NCBI GenBank assembly: GCA_947039985.1
Contig: CAMRAP010000041.1
Span: 1 to 10,557 of the forward strand
Origin: an uncultured Odoribacter sp.
Lineage (GTDB): Bacteria; Bacteroidota; Bacteroidia; Bacteroidales; Marinifilaceae
Length of the DNA stretch: 10,557 nucleotides
Direction: 5' to 3'
Under the pieces are notes generated by a model. That model ran no database searches. It was not told the origin of the DNA and worked only from the letters and a program-made list of their open reading frames with translations. Both the position numbers and the translations under genes were made by a program. Shown here piece after piece: positions 1 to 8,495 of the stretch. Every line of letters starts with the position of its first letter. Position 1 is the first letter of the stretch.

Positions 1-3000
1 TTGAAGGTATTAAATGATTCTTGATAAGATACACCAATCCCCTGAATCGTTTCGGTATTATTATAAAGTAATTTTTCGTCCATATGTGAATAAGCTTTCA
101 TCTTCAATGTTCCCTGCCTATTTAATTTTACCTCTACATCAAAATCACCCGCAATATTCCCACCTCTACTATCAGTTGTTGCATTCTGATCCTGACCGAC
201 ATCCATATTTCCATTCGCAGAAATTGTGATTCGATTATTTAATAATTGAGTGGAAACGGCTAGCTCTAATTCATCAGAAGTCATATTGTCTTCAAAATTA
301 CCAACGCGATAAGCAAATCCAATGTCAACATTATTACTGAATTGAGAGAACCAACGAGACAGCTGATTGGATAACATTTCTGTGAGTGTCGAAACACCTG
401 CCGTTTGCGCTTGCTGACCATAGTCACGAGTATCGTCAGCTCTATAAAAACTATTCAATACCAATAATGAAAACATCTGTTTATTAACTTCATCTTGACT
501 TGAAAAAAGACTTTGAATATAGCTTCTACTTTGGGTTTCTAAGCTGGGAAAATTAATGTCAAATTTCACCCTAGGATTAGTTAAATTCTCACTTAGATTT
601 AGAATACATTCTACAGGTACTTTACGCCCTGCTTCAGAAGGAATATCATCACCTTCAGAAGCATCTGGTAATAATTCTGCTATCGTCGTTTTTAAATGAT
701 ATACAGCATTCAAATTCAAGATGGCATCATATGGTGATCCACTCCAATCAATAGTGCCTCCTGGTGTCAATATAAATTTTTTATTCACCAAATTACTCAG
801 TGTAAATAAATAATCTCCTTTTGAAATTTGATAACTTCCAAGCATACTTAAATCCTTGTTTTTATCAAAAGAAATTTTGATATTACCACTACCTCTTGCT
901 CGCAAAACATCACCAACAGTAGGATCAAAAATAGCCTGTATATCTAAATGATCATTAACCTCAATATTTGCATTTAAATTGATATCTAGCACAGAGCTTT
1001 GGGGTTCAATAGCACTTTTTTCAGCTTGATTATTAGTCATAAAATGAAGAAAATTATTGGATGTTTCATCTACACTATTAGTTAAAGGAACATATAATCG
1101 TGAATTTTCTTCTGTACGTACATTTATAGTTACATTCGTTATTCCATCGGTATTATTTAATTCTGCCAAACCACTTAAATACATCTGACCATAAAACGAT
1201 TCATTTTCAGAAAAACCAGTATTCAACACTAACATATCTTTAAATTTAGCTTGCACTTTGTATCGATTATTCCAAATGTGATATTCACCATCTAGAATAG
1301 CCGTCTGATTATTTATGTCTTTCAAAGATAAATCATCAAATTTAAGCTTATTTCGACTGATTTTTAGCGTATCATTTACAAAAAATGGAGTGTTCAATTT
1401 ATTCACTTTTACCCCCACCGAATCTAAATAAATCAGTCCAGATACATCTGGCTCTTTTGAAGCTCCATTAATAAGTATATCCCCTGAAATAGAACCTTTT
1501 ACATCTGATACTACATCCGGAGCATATACTGCTAAACGTTGTAAATCTACTTGTTCTAATTTTATATTTACATGTATGGAATCTGTTTCTGGACTGTAAA
1601 CGCCATTAATCCTCAATGGAAATTTATCCCCTACTTGATTTTCAGCAGCAATTCTTAAATTTTGATCTGTGGCATCCCAATAGGAGCGAAAACGAAGATC
1701 TCCTAAAGTGTCTTTTTTTATCCCTATATTTTTGATATTAAAATTAGACAAAAACAGCAATTCCTTATAATAATCTTGCACACTTAAAGATCCTGTAGCC
1801 ACTCCAAAAATTGAAAAGTCGCATAAAGGCTCTATTTCTGCTAAATTCTTTAAATCAAAGTTTTTCAAATTAACAAACAATTTTTCTTGCTGACCTTCTG
1901 ATATTCGCCCTTCTACAGATAAATACTCATCTCCTCTAAAAACAGAAAAACCTTGAATATCAACTTCTTTACCCTCAATTGTTACAGATGAAGGACTTAC
2001 TTTCCATACAGAATCTTGCACGATTATTGTTCCTGGATAAATTTGAATGTCAGTTCTATATTTATTTTTTGAATCTGGAATAAACTTTATTCTCGTAGCC
2101 AACTCTCCACTATAGGTTTCAGCTTCCCAGTTGCACCAATTTAATTGATTAAATAAGGTATTATTAGTCAGATTAATTTCATTTCGAACATTATACAACT
2201 GATAATCAAGACCGTAACCAAGCTGACTGGCCGTGCAATACAACTTTAATGTATCCATATTACCTGCCATCTCTATTTTTGAATTTAGCAAGCTAATATT
2301 GTTATATTGAATGGTATCAGCTAAAAAGGTAAGATCCAACGATTCATCCTTCCCTTGAAAATGCGAAGATAGTTTTGCACCAGGTGATAGACTTAGGCTT
2401 GGATACAATACATCTAAAATATCATCTGCATCTTTTATATGTATGTCATATTTAAAGTCAAGTCCTTTCAATTCCTCACTACTTAAAGCTTGAAGTTTTT
2501 TGTTTTTTGAATATACAGGTAGGTAATTGTGTATCAATCCCCAAATAAATAGCCGTGCTTGATCTTCTTGAAAATTACCATCAATAAACGCATCTAAAAT
2601 ATCAGATTTTAAGGTGATTGAACGTAGCTTATCGTAGTAAGCATCTTCAAGCGCTAAATCAGCTATCTGAAAACTGCCTATAGCGTTAGAATAATGTAGA
2701 TCAGTTATATTTAATTTTGAAAAGTTTTTGTTATCGTCACCTATATTCAATAAATCAAATGAGGTTGTAAGCGTTTCTGTAGAGTCTTTAATATTCAGTC
2801 CTAAGGCTGATAAATCATGAAATTGTAAATGTCCTTTTGCACTAGCAAAATTTAAGGAATCATTCATGTCATAAGTAACAAGAAAACCTCCTGATAAATT
2901 TTTATCATCCACAGAAGCAAGCAGATCTAGGTGATTATTCTCCCAAGTCATGGCAATATCAGCATCCCGTATACATCCTTTGTTGATCTGTAAGCGATGT

Positions 3001-4454
3001 AATTTACTGCTGATATTGAATGATTCTCCATTATCGTCCCAAATACCATTGTACGATCCACTCAACACCCCCCTCCCTAGCATAGAATTACCAGTAAATA
3101 AATTAAAATTAAGCCGATTAAATTTAAAGTCCCCCTGCATACTTACGCACTTGTTGACTGTATCCTTAGCTGGTTTATAAATCAAATTAAAATCTCCTTT
3201 CAAAGCAGGTGTGGTGCTTTGAGCTTCTACAACAAAGTCATCTAATTTCCCATCAAAGTTAATTTGCTTAAAATCTATATGTGGTAATTTATAGAGAGGA
3301 TCAGGAATAGGTATATTCATATCAAACCAAGGCAAATAAACTGCCGCTAAATCTTCTGGACTTAAATGTGCATTCTTGATGTCAATATTAAAAGTGCTGT
3401 TCAATACATCTGGTAGCCCATGTGATTTAAAACTGCCTTGAAATACACTCTCTTCTCCTAATTCAATATACAGATTTTCACCTTCTAAATGCTCGATCGT
3501 ATTGCTAACAATTCCACTGCATTTTACGGTATTATCAATCCCCCGTAATATACCATTAAAATAAGCTAAATCAATAAAGCTTACAGATGAATAACCCACT
3601 TCATAATATTGCTGCATGTGAGTAAGGAAGTATCTCCAAGCATGCTGATTAGGCATCCAATTGTATTCCAGTTTAGTTAGATTAACATAACTTTTTGCTA
3701 ATTCAAAATACGCACCTGTCACTTGTAAATTAGATGAGGTTGCCTGCACTTTACCAGAGAGATTTTTAAGCACTAATCCTGACTTTTCAACAACACTTAA
3801 ATGTTCAATCTCTAATTGAATAGGAGTTTCAGCAAAGTTTATACCTGTCACCACTAGATTCAATTCTCGACAATCTATGTCTGTCCAATTGACACCATAA
3901 TCTATGGGTTTAACAAGAAACTCCCTATACGTAAAACGAGAATTTTGAAGCGTTATTTTTTCAATGCCAACCAACCAATTCTTCTTTTTTTGAGTAAGCG
4001 TGTCATCTATATTTTTTACGCGCTTAGGCTCTTTCTGTTGGATAAGTGAAGCTATTAAAGACTCAAAATTAGTCTTACGTGTAGTATCTTCCATCCACAA
4101 ATGGATGCTTGCTTTATCCAATACAATTTCACTGATCTTAAAGCTACGTTCTATTACATTTAAAGAATCTGTCTTTACTTGTAAATTCTCACAAAATACA
4201 ATCGTATCATTTTTAAAGTTTTGCAATAAAACATCATGAAGAATTAAAGAGCTTATAGGACGAAAGTCAACACTACCTATCTGTATCTGTACTCCTGTGG
4301 TTTCTTTGATTCTTTCAGTGATGTATTTGACAAGAATTGTTTGAACAGAAGAGGTTTGCAAGACAGCGTATATCCCCAACAACAACAACAAAATAGTCAT
4401 TGCTACAAACAATAATATTCGTAGAGTTTTTTTTATACCTGCTTTTACTTTCAC
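1..4454 (-). CDS. tamB: Translocation and assembly module protein TamB (3' end cut by the window edge)
   Basis: Very large envelope protein, known in the family as an inner-membrane-anchored, periplasm-spanning beta-rich protein that works with an Omp85-type partner in outer-membrane biogenesis and lipid transport. 1484 codons are visible. The GTG start at 4454-4452 gives a cationic leader (VKVKAGIKKTLR) followed by one membrane segment at about residues 13-30, then an AsmA-like start (TTGVQIQIGSVDFRP, 51-65). The first in-frame ATG (residue 19) would remove the positive leader, and an in-frame TAA lies upstream with no ATG between, so GTG is preferred. The C-terminal TamB domain (DUF490) covers roughly the last 450 residues, with the conserved GRKVPVEC (about 1276) and NLTNPRVKFDI (about 1291) blocks and the terminal GIGVSYQESFNTF, so only a short tail is missing. 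I translated the two ends and several internal points: one frame, no stop. It diverges from tsaD. Confidence 0.93.
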   Translation of the reverse strand, partial: MKVKAGIKKTLRILLFVAMTILLLLLGIYAVLQTSSVQTILVKYITERIKETTGVQIQIGSVDFRPISSLILHDVLLQNFKNDTIVFCENLQVKTDSLNVIERSFKISEIVLDKASIHLWMEDTTRKTNFESLIASLIQQKEPKRVKNIDDTLTQKKKNWLVGIEKITLQNSRFTYREFLVKPIDYGVNWTDIDCRELNLVVTGINFAETPIQLEIEHLSVVEKSGLVLKNLSGKVQATSSNLQVTGAYFELAKSYVNLTKLEYNWMPNQHAWRYFLTHMQQYYEVGYSSVSFIDLAYFNGILRGIDNTVKCSGIVSNTIEHLEGENLYIELGEESVFQGSFKSHGLPDVLNSTFNIDIKNAHLSPEDLAAVYLPWFDMNIPIPDPLYKLPHIDFKQINFDGKLDDFVVEAQSTTPALKGDFNLIYKPAKDTVNKCVSMQGDFKFNRLNFNLFTGNSMLGRGVLSGSYNGIWDDNGESFNISSKLHRLQINKGCIRDADIAMTWENNHLDLLASVDDKNLSGGFLVTYDMNDSLNFASAKGHLQFHDLSALGLNIKDSTETLTTSFDLLNIGDDNKNFSKLNITDLHYSNAIGSFQIADLALEDAYYDKLRSITLKSDILDAFIDGNFQEDQARLFIWGLIHNYLPVYSKNKKLQALSSEELKGLDFKYDIHIKDADDILDVLYPSLSLSPGAKLSSHFQGKDESLDLTFLADTIQYNNISLLNSKIEMAGNMDTLKLYCTASQLGYGLDYQLYNVRNEINLTNNTLFNQLNWCNWEAETYSGELATRIKFIPDSKNKYRTDIQIYPGTIIVQDSVWKVSPSSVTIEGKEVDIQGFSVFRGDEYLSVEGRISEGQQEKLFVNLKNFDLKNLAEIEPLCDFSIFGVATGSLSVQDYYKELLFLSNFNIKNIGIKKDTLGDLRFRSYWDATDQNLRIAAENQVGDKFPLRINGVYSPETDSIHVNIKLEQVDLQRLAVYAPDVVSDVKGSISGDILINGASKEPDVSGLIYLDSVGVKVNKLNTPFFVNDTLKISRNKLKFDDLSLKDINNQTAILDGEYHIWNNRYKVQAKFKDMLVLNTGFSENESFYGQMYLSGLAELNNTDGITNVTINVRTEENSRLYVPLTNSVDETSNNFLHFMTNNQAEKSAIEPQSSVLDINLNANIEVNDHLDIQAIFDPTVGDVLRARGSGNIKISFDKNKDLSMLGSYQISKGDYLFTLSNLVNKKFILTPGGTIDWSGSPYDAILNLNAVYHLKTTIAELLPDASEGDDIPSEAGRKVPVECILNLSENLTNPRVKFDINFPSLETQSRSYIQSLFSSQDEVNKQMFSLLVLNSFYRADDTRDYGQQAQTAGVSTLTEMLSNQLSRWFSQFSNNVDIGFAYRVGNFEDNMTSDELELAVSTQLLNNRITISANGNMDVGQDQNATTDSRGGNIAGDFDVEVKLNRQGTLKMKAYSHMDEKLLYNNTETIQGIGVSYQESFNTF

Positions 4455-4458
4455 TTTG

Positions 4459-4483
4459 CCTACAAAAGTATTAATATTGTAGG
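4459..4483. promoter_or_regulatory. Inverted repeat in the tamB/tsaD divergent spacer, candidate operator
   Basis: The arms CCTACAA (4459-4465) and TTGTAGG (4477-4483) are perfect 7-bp reverse complements around an AT-rich 11-bp centre, which itself has partial symmetry. The spacing of the arms would suit a dimeric regulator, and the dyad covers the TAnnTTTG element proposed for tamB. No U-tract follows either side and both flanking genes start here, so a terminator is unlikely. That it is an operator is inference only; a 7-bp dyad can arise by chance in AT-rich DNA. Confidence 0.3.
4463..4470 (-). promoter_or_regulatory. Bacteroidetes-type -7 element upstream of tamB
   Basis: Read on the minus strand this is TACTTTTG, an exact match to the Bacteroidetes primary sigma-factor -7 consensus TAnnTTTG. 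It ends 8 bases before the proposed GTG start, so a transcript from it would have almost no leader. No good TTTG -33 box is seen at the usual 19-21 base distance, which keeps the call weak. Confidence 0.35.
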
Positions 4484-4545
4484 AAATTTAAAAATGATTA
4501 TAGATAAAAAATAAATAAAAATAGCCTTTTAAACTTTTATAAAAT

Positions 4546-5562
4546 ATGACTGTTATTTTAGGAATAGAATCTTCTTGTGACGACACCTCTGCAGCCATCT
4601 TAAAAGATGGAATTGTATATACGAATGTCATTGCTAGTCAACAAGTTCATGAAGCGTATGGAGGGGTTGTTCCCGAGTTAGCTTCACGTGCTCACCAGCA
4701 AAATATTATCCCCGTAGTTTCAGAAGCAATCAAAAAGGCTAATATCGAAATAAAGGATATTGATGCTATTGCTTTTACCAGAGGACCAGGACTATTAGGC
4801 TCTTTATTAGTCGGAACCTCTTTTGCAAAGGGTTTTTCCATAGCCAACAATATCCCATTAATCGAGGTAAATCATTTACAAGCCCATATATTAGCTAATT
4901 TCATCAAAGAACCAGGCGTAGAAAGTCACCACCCCAAATTTCCTTTTCTAACCCTATTGGTTTCAGGAGGTAATTCTCAATTGATCATTGTACGCGACTA
5001 CCTTGACATGGAAATGATTGGTCAGACGATTGACGATGCAGCCGGTGAAGCATTTGATAAATGTGCCAAGGTGATGGGACTCACCTACCCAGGTGGACCA
5101 ATAGTTGATCGCCTTGCCCAAGAAGGTAATGCCGAGCGGTTTACTTTCAACAAGCCTCAAATCAAAGGCTTAAACTATAGCTTTAGTGGCTTAAAGACCT
5201 CTTTTTTATATTTTCTTAGAGATGAGTTAAAGACAAACCCCCATTTCATACAAGAAAACTTAAATGATTTGTGTGCATCATTACAAAAAACAATCGTTGA
5301 TGTTTTGATGGCAAAACTAAAAAAAGCAGCTAAAGAAACAGGGATTAAACAGATTGCTGTTGCAGGTGGTGTTTCTGCAAACTCTGCTTTACAAAAGGCT
5401 ATACATGAAGAAGCCGCTCGCTCAAATTGGGAAGTTTTTATTCCACGCTTGGGATTTTCACTGGATAATGCAGGAATGGTTGCTGTTACTGGCTACTATA
5501 AATACCTGGCTGGTGAATTCGTTGGCTTAAATACAACTCCTTATGCAAGAACAACACTATAA
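4546..5562 (+). CDS. tsaD: tRNA N6-adenosine threonylcarbamoyltransferase TsaD
   Basis: Cytoplasmic enzyme that, with TsaB and TsaE, transfers the threonylcarbamoyl group from threonylcarbamoyl-AMP to A37 of ANN-decoding tRNAs, giving t6A. The 338 residues match the normal bacterial length and the fold (ASKHA type) is complete. Visible marks are the opening GIESSCDDTSAA (6-17), the metal-binding HxxxH at H110 and H114 (NHLQAHILA), the LVSGGN substrate loop (138-143), the DDAAGEAFDKCAKVMGL block (163-179), the nucleotide-binding AVAGGVSANSALQ (271-283) and the third metal ligand D307 in SLDNAGM. All expected key residues are present. The ATG follows an AT-rich leader without a Shine-Dalgarno sequence. 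It diverges from tamB and is followed after 18 bp by the nitroreductase gene, probably as the first gene of an operon. TsaB and TsaE are not in this window. Confidence 0.97.
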   Translation: MTVILGIESSCDDTSAAILKDGIVYTNVIASQQVHEAYGGVVPELASRAHQQNIIPVVSEAIKKANIEIKDIDAIAFTRGPGLLGSLLVGTSFAKGFSIANNIPLIEVNHLQAHILANFIKEPGVESHHPKFPFLTLLVSGGNSQLIIVRDYLDMEMIGQTIDDAAGEAFDKCAKVMGLTYPGGPIVDRLAQEGNAERFTFNKPQIKGLNYSFSGLKTSFLYFLRDELKTNPHFIQENLNDLCASLQKTIVDVLMAKLKKAAKETGIKQIAVAGGVSANSALQKAIHEEAARSNWEVFIPRLGFSLDNAGMVAVTGYYKYLAGEFVGLNTTPYARTTL

Positions 5563-5580
5563 CCATCCTAAAACAAAAAC

Positions 5581-6216
5581 ATGAAAAATTACATCACATT
5601 TTTAATTTTAAGCTGTATTATTACAATAGCCTGTGCATCAACTCCAAACAAAATCATATTAGACAAACCCAACTTAGAACGGGGAACATCTATGATGGAA
5701 ACCCTTTCTAAGAGAAAATCCTTTAGGGAGTTTAGTGAAAATGAGCTCAGCAAGGCAGATTTGTCTGATCTATTATGGGCAACAAACGGAGTTAATCGTG
5801 AAGATGGCAAACGCACTGCTCCTTCTGCTAAAAACAAACAAGATATTGAAACTTATGTATTTTTGAAAGCAGGAGCTTATAAATATGATCACGTAAATCA
5901 TGCACTTGATTTAGTTGTAGAGGGCGATCATCGAAAACTGTTAAGCAAAACTCAAGACTATGTTCTAACAGCACCTCTTGTTTTACTTCATGTGGGTGAT
6001 GCAAGCAAATTTACTGAATTTGGAGAAGAGATGAGTAAAATGATCACTTCTCTTGATGCAGGAATTGTTACACAAAATGTAAATTTATTCTGCGCTTCTG
6101 TAGGATTAGCAAATGTTCCTCGTATTTATATGGATGCCAAAGGATTGTCCATTTTATTAAAACTACCTGAAACAAAGATTCCATTGATTAATAACGTAGT
6201 GGGGTATCATAAATAG
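5581..6216 (+). CDS. Exported nitroreductase-family (SagB/ThcOx-like) protein
   Basis: Small nitroreductase-fold protein of 211 residues; family members bind FMN and carry out NAD(P)H- or substrate-linked redox reactions, but the substrate here is unknown. Residues 1-20 form an export signal: K2, a hydrophobic run at 5-18, then CAS. It can be read as a weak lipobox (TIAC, Cys at 18) or as a signal peptidase I site after ACA. The mature part shows the family start KRKSFREFSE (44-53), where Arg and Ser usually contact FMN phosphate, the RTAPSAKNKQ loop (78-87) resembling SagB/ThcOx-type nitroreductases, and the helix DAGIVTQNVNLFCASVGLAN (159-178). It lies 18 bp after tsaD and 36 bp before the radical SAM gene, so an operon is likely. 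There is no twin-arginine motif, so FMN would have to be acquired outside the cytoplasm. The family call is solid; the role is not known. Confidence 0.85.
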   Translation: MKNYITFLILSCIITIACASTPNKIILDKPNLERGTSMMETLSKRKSFREFSENELSKADLSDLLWATNGVNREDGKRTAPSAKNKQDIETYVFLKAGAYKYDHVNHALDLVVEGDHRKLLSKTQDYVLTAPLVLLHVGDASKFTEFGEEMSKMITSLDAGIVTQNVNLFCASVGLANVPRIYMDAKGLSILLKLPETKIPLINNVVGYHK

Positions 6217-6252
6217 TTCTCACCAGAAAAGTAAATTCATTCATACCGAGAT

Positions 6253-8364
6253 ATGTCGAAAATATTATTAATTACACCGCCATTTATTCAACCCAATTCT
6301 CCCTACCCAGCTACGGCATATTTAAAGGGGTATTTGAGACGAAATGGGGTGGATGCAGAACAGTACGACCTATCCATTGAATTACTGAATCGGATTTTTT
6401 CGTCAGAGTTCTTACAAAATTTGTTTGACGAAGTATGCGATAGCGACGATGATAACTTCCTGCGCATATATGCGTTACGGGATAAATATATAGCTTCGAT
6501 TGACACTGTTATGCATTTTTTACGAGGCAAAGAACAGATGTTGGCAAATCAAATTGCGATGCCTGATTTCATCCCTCAAAGCGGACGTTTTGAAAACATG
6601 GAGGATATTTCGCAAGCATATGGAACAATGGGAAGTATAGATTGTGCCAAGTATATTTCTACACTTTTTCTTCAAGATTTAAGCGACTATATTCGAGAAA
6701 CGGTAACACCATACTTTGAGATTAGTCGCTATGCCGAACATATTTCCCTTTCGATACCTTCATTTAAAGAGTTTGAACAGGAGCTAAATGAACCCCTCAA
6801 TGTTATCGAAAAACTTATGTTGGAGATGCTAGAGGAGCAAATTGAGATTCATCAAGCTGAATTTGTCAGTTTCACCGTCCCATTTCCGGGTAATTTCCTG
6901 AGCACATTAAGGTGTTCACAATACATCAAAGCCAATCACTCACATATAAAAGTGATCATAGGGGGGGGGTATCCATCTACAGAACTGAGGCAGATGAGCG
7001 ATAAGGGAATCTATAAATATGTGGATTACGTGGTGCTCGACGATGGTGAGATTGCTCTAAAAAGGATACTCGATGGAGAAGAATTAATTCGAACCTATAC
7101 AACTGAAGGCTATTCTGATGCTTTCCAAAAAGTGTCGCACCTTGACAGAGGTTGTCCTGATTTCAGTTCCCTGCCATTTGATAAATACTTTTCAATATGC
7201 GAGGTAACAAACCCTATGCACAGATTGTGGAGTGATGGACTGTGGAATAAAATGATGCTAGCGCATGGCTGTTATTGGTCGAAATGTGCATTTTGTGATA
7301 CATCGCTAGACTATATACGAAAGTACGACTCTGTTTCTGCACCTCAGATTGTAGATTGGATGGTTGAGGTTTCAGAACAGACGGGTTCTACTGGTTTTCA
7401 TTTTGTTGACGAAGCTGCACCACCAAAGCTATTAAAAGAGATGTGCTTGGAGCTACTCAATCGAGGCTTGCGCTTTACGTGGTGGACAAACATACGATTT
7501 GAAGCCTCATTTACAGGTGATTTATGTTATCTCATGGCAGCAGCAGGTTGTATTGCCGTGGCTGGTGGCCTGGAAGTAGCCTCAGATCGAATACTAAAGA
7601 TGATAGACAAAGGTGTTACTATCGAACAAGCTGCTATTTCTATGCGTAATTTCAACGATAGTGGCATTATGGTTCATACCTATTTGATGTATGGTCTACC
7701 AACACAAACTCTACAAGAGAGTATTGATGCGCTAGAAGTTGTTCGACAACTGTTTAAAGAGGAATTAATCTCTTCGGGTTTTTGGCATCGATATGCGATG
7801 ACCACCCATAGTCCTTCAGGCAAAGACCCTGAGAAATATGGCGTAAAAAGGAAAAATGATCACGTGAACGACTTTGCAAACAACGAGCTTCGATTTGTTG
7901 AGAATCGCAGCTACAATCTTCATCTGGTTGGCCAAGGTTTGAGAAACTCGCTGGCTTACTTTATGATTGGTGAAGAGCTAGACAGAAAGGTTCATCAATG
8001 GTTTGAAGCTAAAGTTCCTAAGACTTTGGTGCCATCTACAATTATCACAAATGCCTTGACACAACTCGACAAATGTCGGATCTACAATCCATCGTCTAGA
8101 TTAGTGTGGATCGGTGCAGATGTGATGCTAACTGATGGTGGTCTTTTGTTGCAATCGGCATCTAGTTCTAAAGTCATCACCTTCTCACAAAAAGAGATTG
8201 ATTTCTTGACAGAACTACTTTCTATGTGTTGTGATCTAGACGAAGTGATTACCTTAGAACAAGCAAGTAAAATATACGAACAGTTCTCTGATAAACCATT
8301 TCTGACTCTTTATCACTCTAAAAAGTGGGATTTAATGCGAACTTTTGGATTATTGCAGCTTTGA
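6253..8364 (+). CDS. Radical SAM protein with a cobalamin-binding-like N-terminal domain (COG1032 type)
   Basis: Predicted cytoplasmic iron-sulfur enzyme of 703 residues that would cleave S-adenosylmethionine to make a 5'-deoxyadenosyl radical; substrate unknown. The N-terminus (KILLITPPF, 3-11) opens a Rossmann-like B12-binding-type domain that resumes at VIIGGGYPS (234-242) and DYVVLDDGE (258-266). Between them is a mostly helical insertion at about 45-200. The radical SAM core has C340, C345 and C348 in GCYWSKCAFCD. The spacing is Cx4Cx2C instead of the usual Cx3Cx2C. Further core marks are FHFVDEAAPP (382-391), GGLEVASDRILKMIDKG (438-454) and YLMYGLP (477-483). No DxHxxG cobalamin-ligand motif is seen; the equivalent stretch appears to be YDLSIELL (38-45). 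The last 90 residues may be a separate small helical or winged domain. Codons 237-239 are a run of nine G. The ATG gives the family-typical N-terminus. It may be read with the two genes before it. Confidence 0.88.
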   Translation: MSKILLITPPFIQPNSPYPATAYLKGYLRRNGVDAEQYDLSIELLNRIFSSEFLQNLFDEVCDSDDDNFLRIYALRDKYIASIDTVMHFLRGKEQMLANQIAMPDFIPQSGRFENMEDISQAYGTMGSIDCAKYISTLFLQDLSDYIRETVTPYFEISRYAEHISLSIPSFKEFEQELNEPLNVIEKLMLEMLEEQIEIHQAEFVSFTVPFPGNFLSTLRCSQYIKANHSHIKVIIGGGYPSTELRQMSDKGIYKYVDYVVLDDGEIALKRILDGEELIRTYTTEGYSDAFQKVSHLDRGCPDFSSLPFDKYFSICEVTNPMHRLWSDGLWNKMMLAHGCYWSKCAFCDTSLDYIRKYDSVSAPQIVDWMVEVSEQTGSTGFHFVDEAAPPKLLKEMCLELLNRGLRFTWWTNIRFEASFTGDLCYLMAAAGCIAVAGGLEVASDRILKMIDKGVTIEQAAISMRNFNDSGIMVHTYLMYGLPTQTLQESIDALEVVRQLFKEELISSGFWHRYAMTTHSPSGKDPEKYGVKRKNDHVNDFANNELRFVENRSYNLHLVGQGLRNSLAYFMIGEELDRKVHQWFEAKVPKTLVPSTIITNALTQLDKCRIYNPSSRLVWIGADVMLTDGGLLLQSASSSKVITFSQKEIDFLTELLSMCCDLDEVITLEQASKIYEQFSDKPFLTLYHSKKWDLMRTFGLLQL
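6961..6969 (+). repeat. Nine-G homopolymer inside the radical SAM gene
   Basis: Nine consecutive G encode Gly237-Gly239 of the conserved IIGGGYPS loop, using GGG three times in an otherwise AT-rich gene. Loss of one G would lead to a TGA after seven codons (ending CAG AAC TGA), and gain of one G to a TAA after about eleven codons, so slippage either way would end the protein near residue 245. The tract is seen directly; that it acts as a phase switch is inference. Confidence 0.6.
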
Positions 8365-8448
8365 TAAAGTGTAATCGTTTATTTATAGCCATCATTTTAA
8401 TAAGAAGTAAATAGAATTACACCAAGGAGTTCTTTTGTGATAAGTAAT

Positions 8449-8485
8449 TTCAGGCAAGAATGAAGCTATTCAGTTCTTGCCTGAA
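8449..8485. terminator. Strong hairpin between convergent radical SAM and MATE genes, candidate bidirectional terminator
   Basis: TTCAGGCAAGAA (8449-8460) and TTCTTGCCTGAA (8474-8485) are perfect 12-bp reverse complements around a 13-base loop. Inside the loop TGAA and TTCA can pair for four more base pairs with one bulged G. It sits between two converging genes, the usual place for a shared terminator. There is no run of T on either side, so classical intrinsic termination is not assured; it may also stabilise mRNA 3' ends. The rest of the spacer (8365-8448) shows nothing recognisable. Confidence 0.6.
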
Positions 8486-8495
8486 TATGATTAAA

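Noticed and set aside
14..229. Plus-strand frames inside the tamB region (14-229, 2950-3180, 4000-4239).
   Set aside because: They are antisense to a continuous tamB frame that shows clear family motifs, and their translations look like low-complexity chance sequence.
4427..4434. Run of eight A (minus strand) near the tamB start as a slippage or frameshift site.
   Set aside because: It encodes part of the expected Lys-rich leader, and A/T runs of this length are common in such AT-rich DNA.
4501..4545. Promoter for tsaD (TAGCCTTTT or similar) in the AT-rich leader.
   Set aside because: No TAnnTTTG match with a properly spaced TTTG could be found; the sequence is too AT-rich to choose a site by eye.
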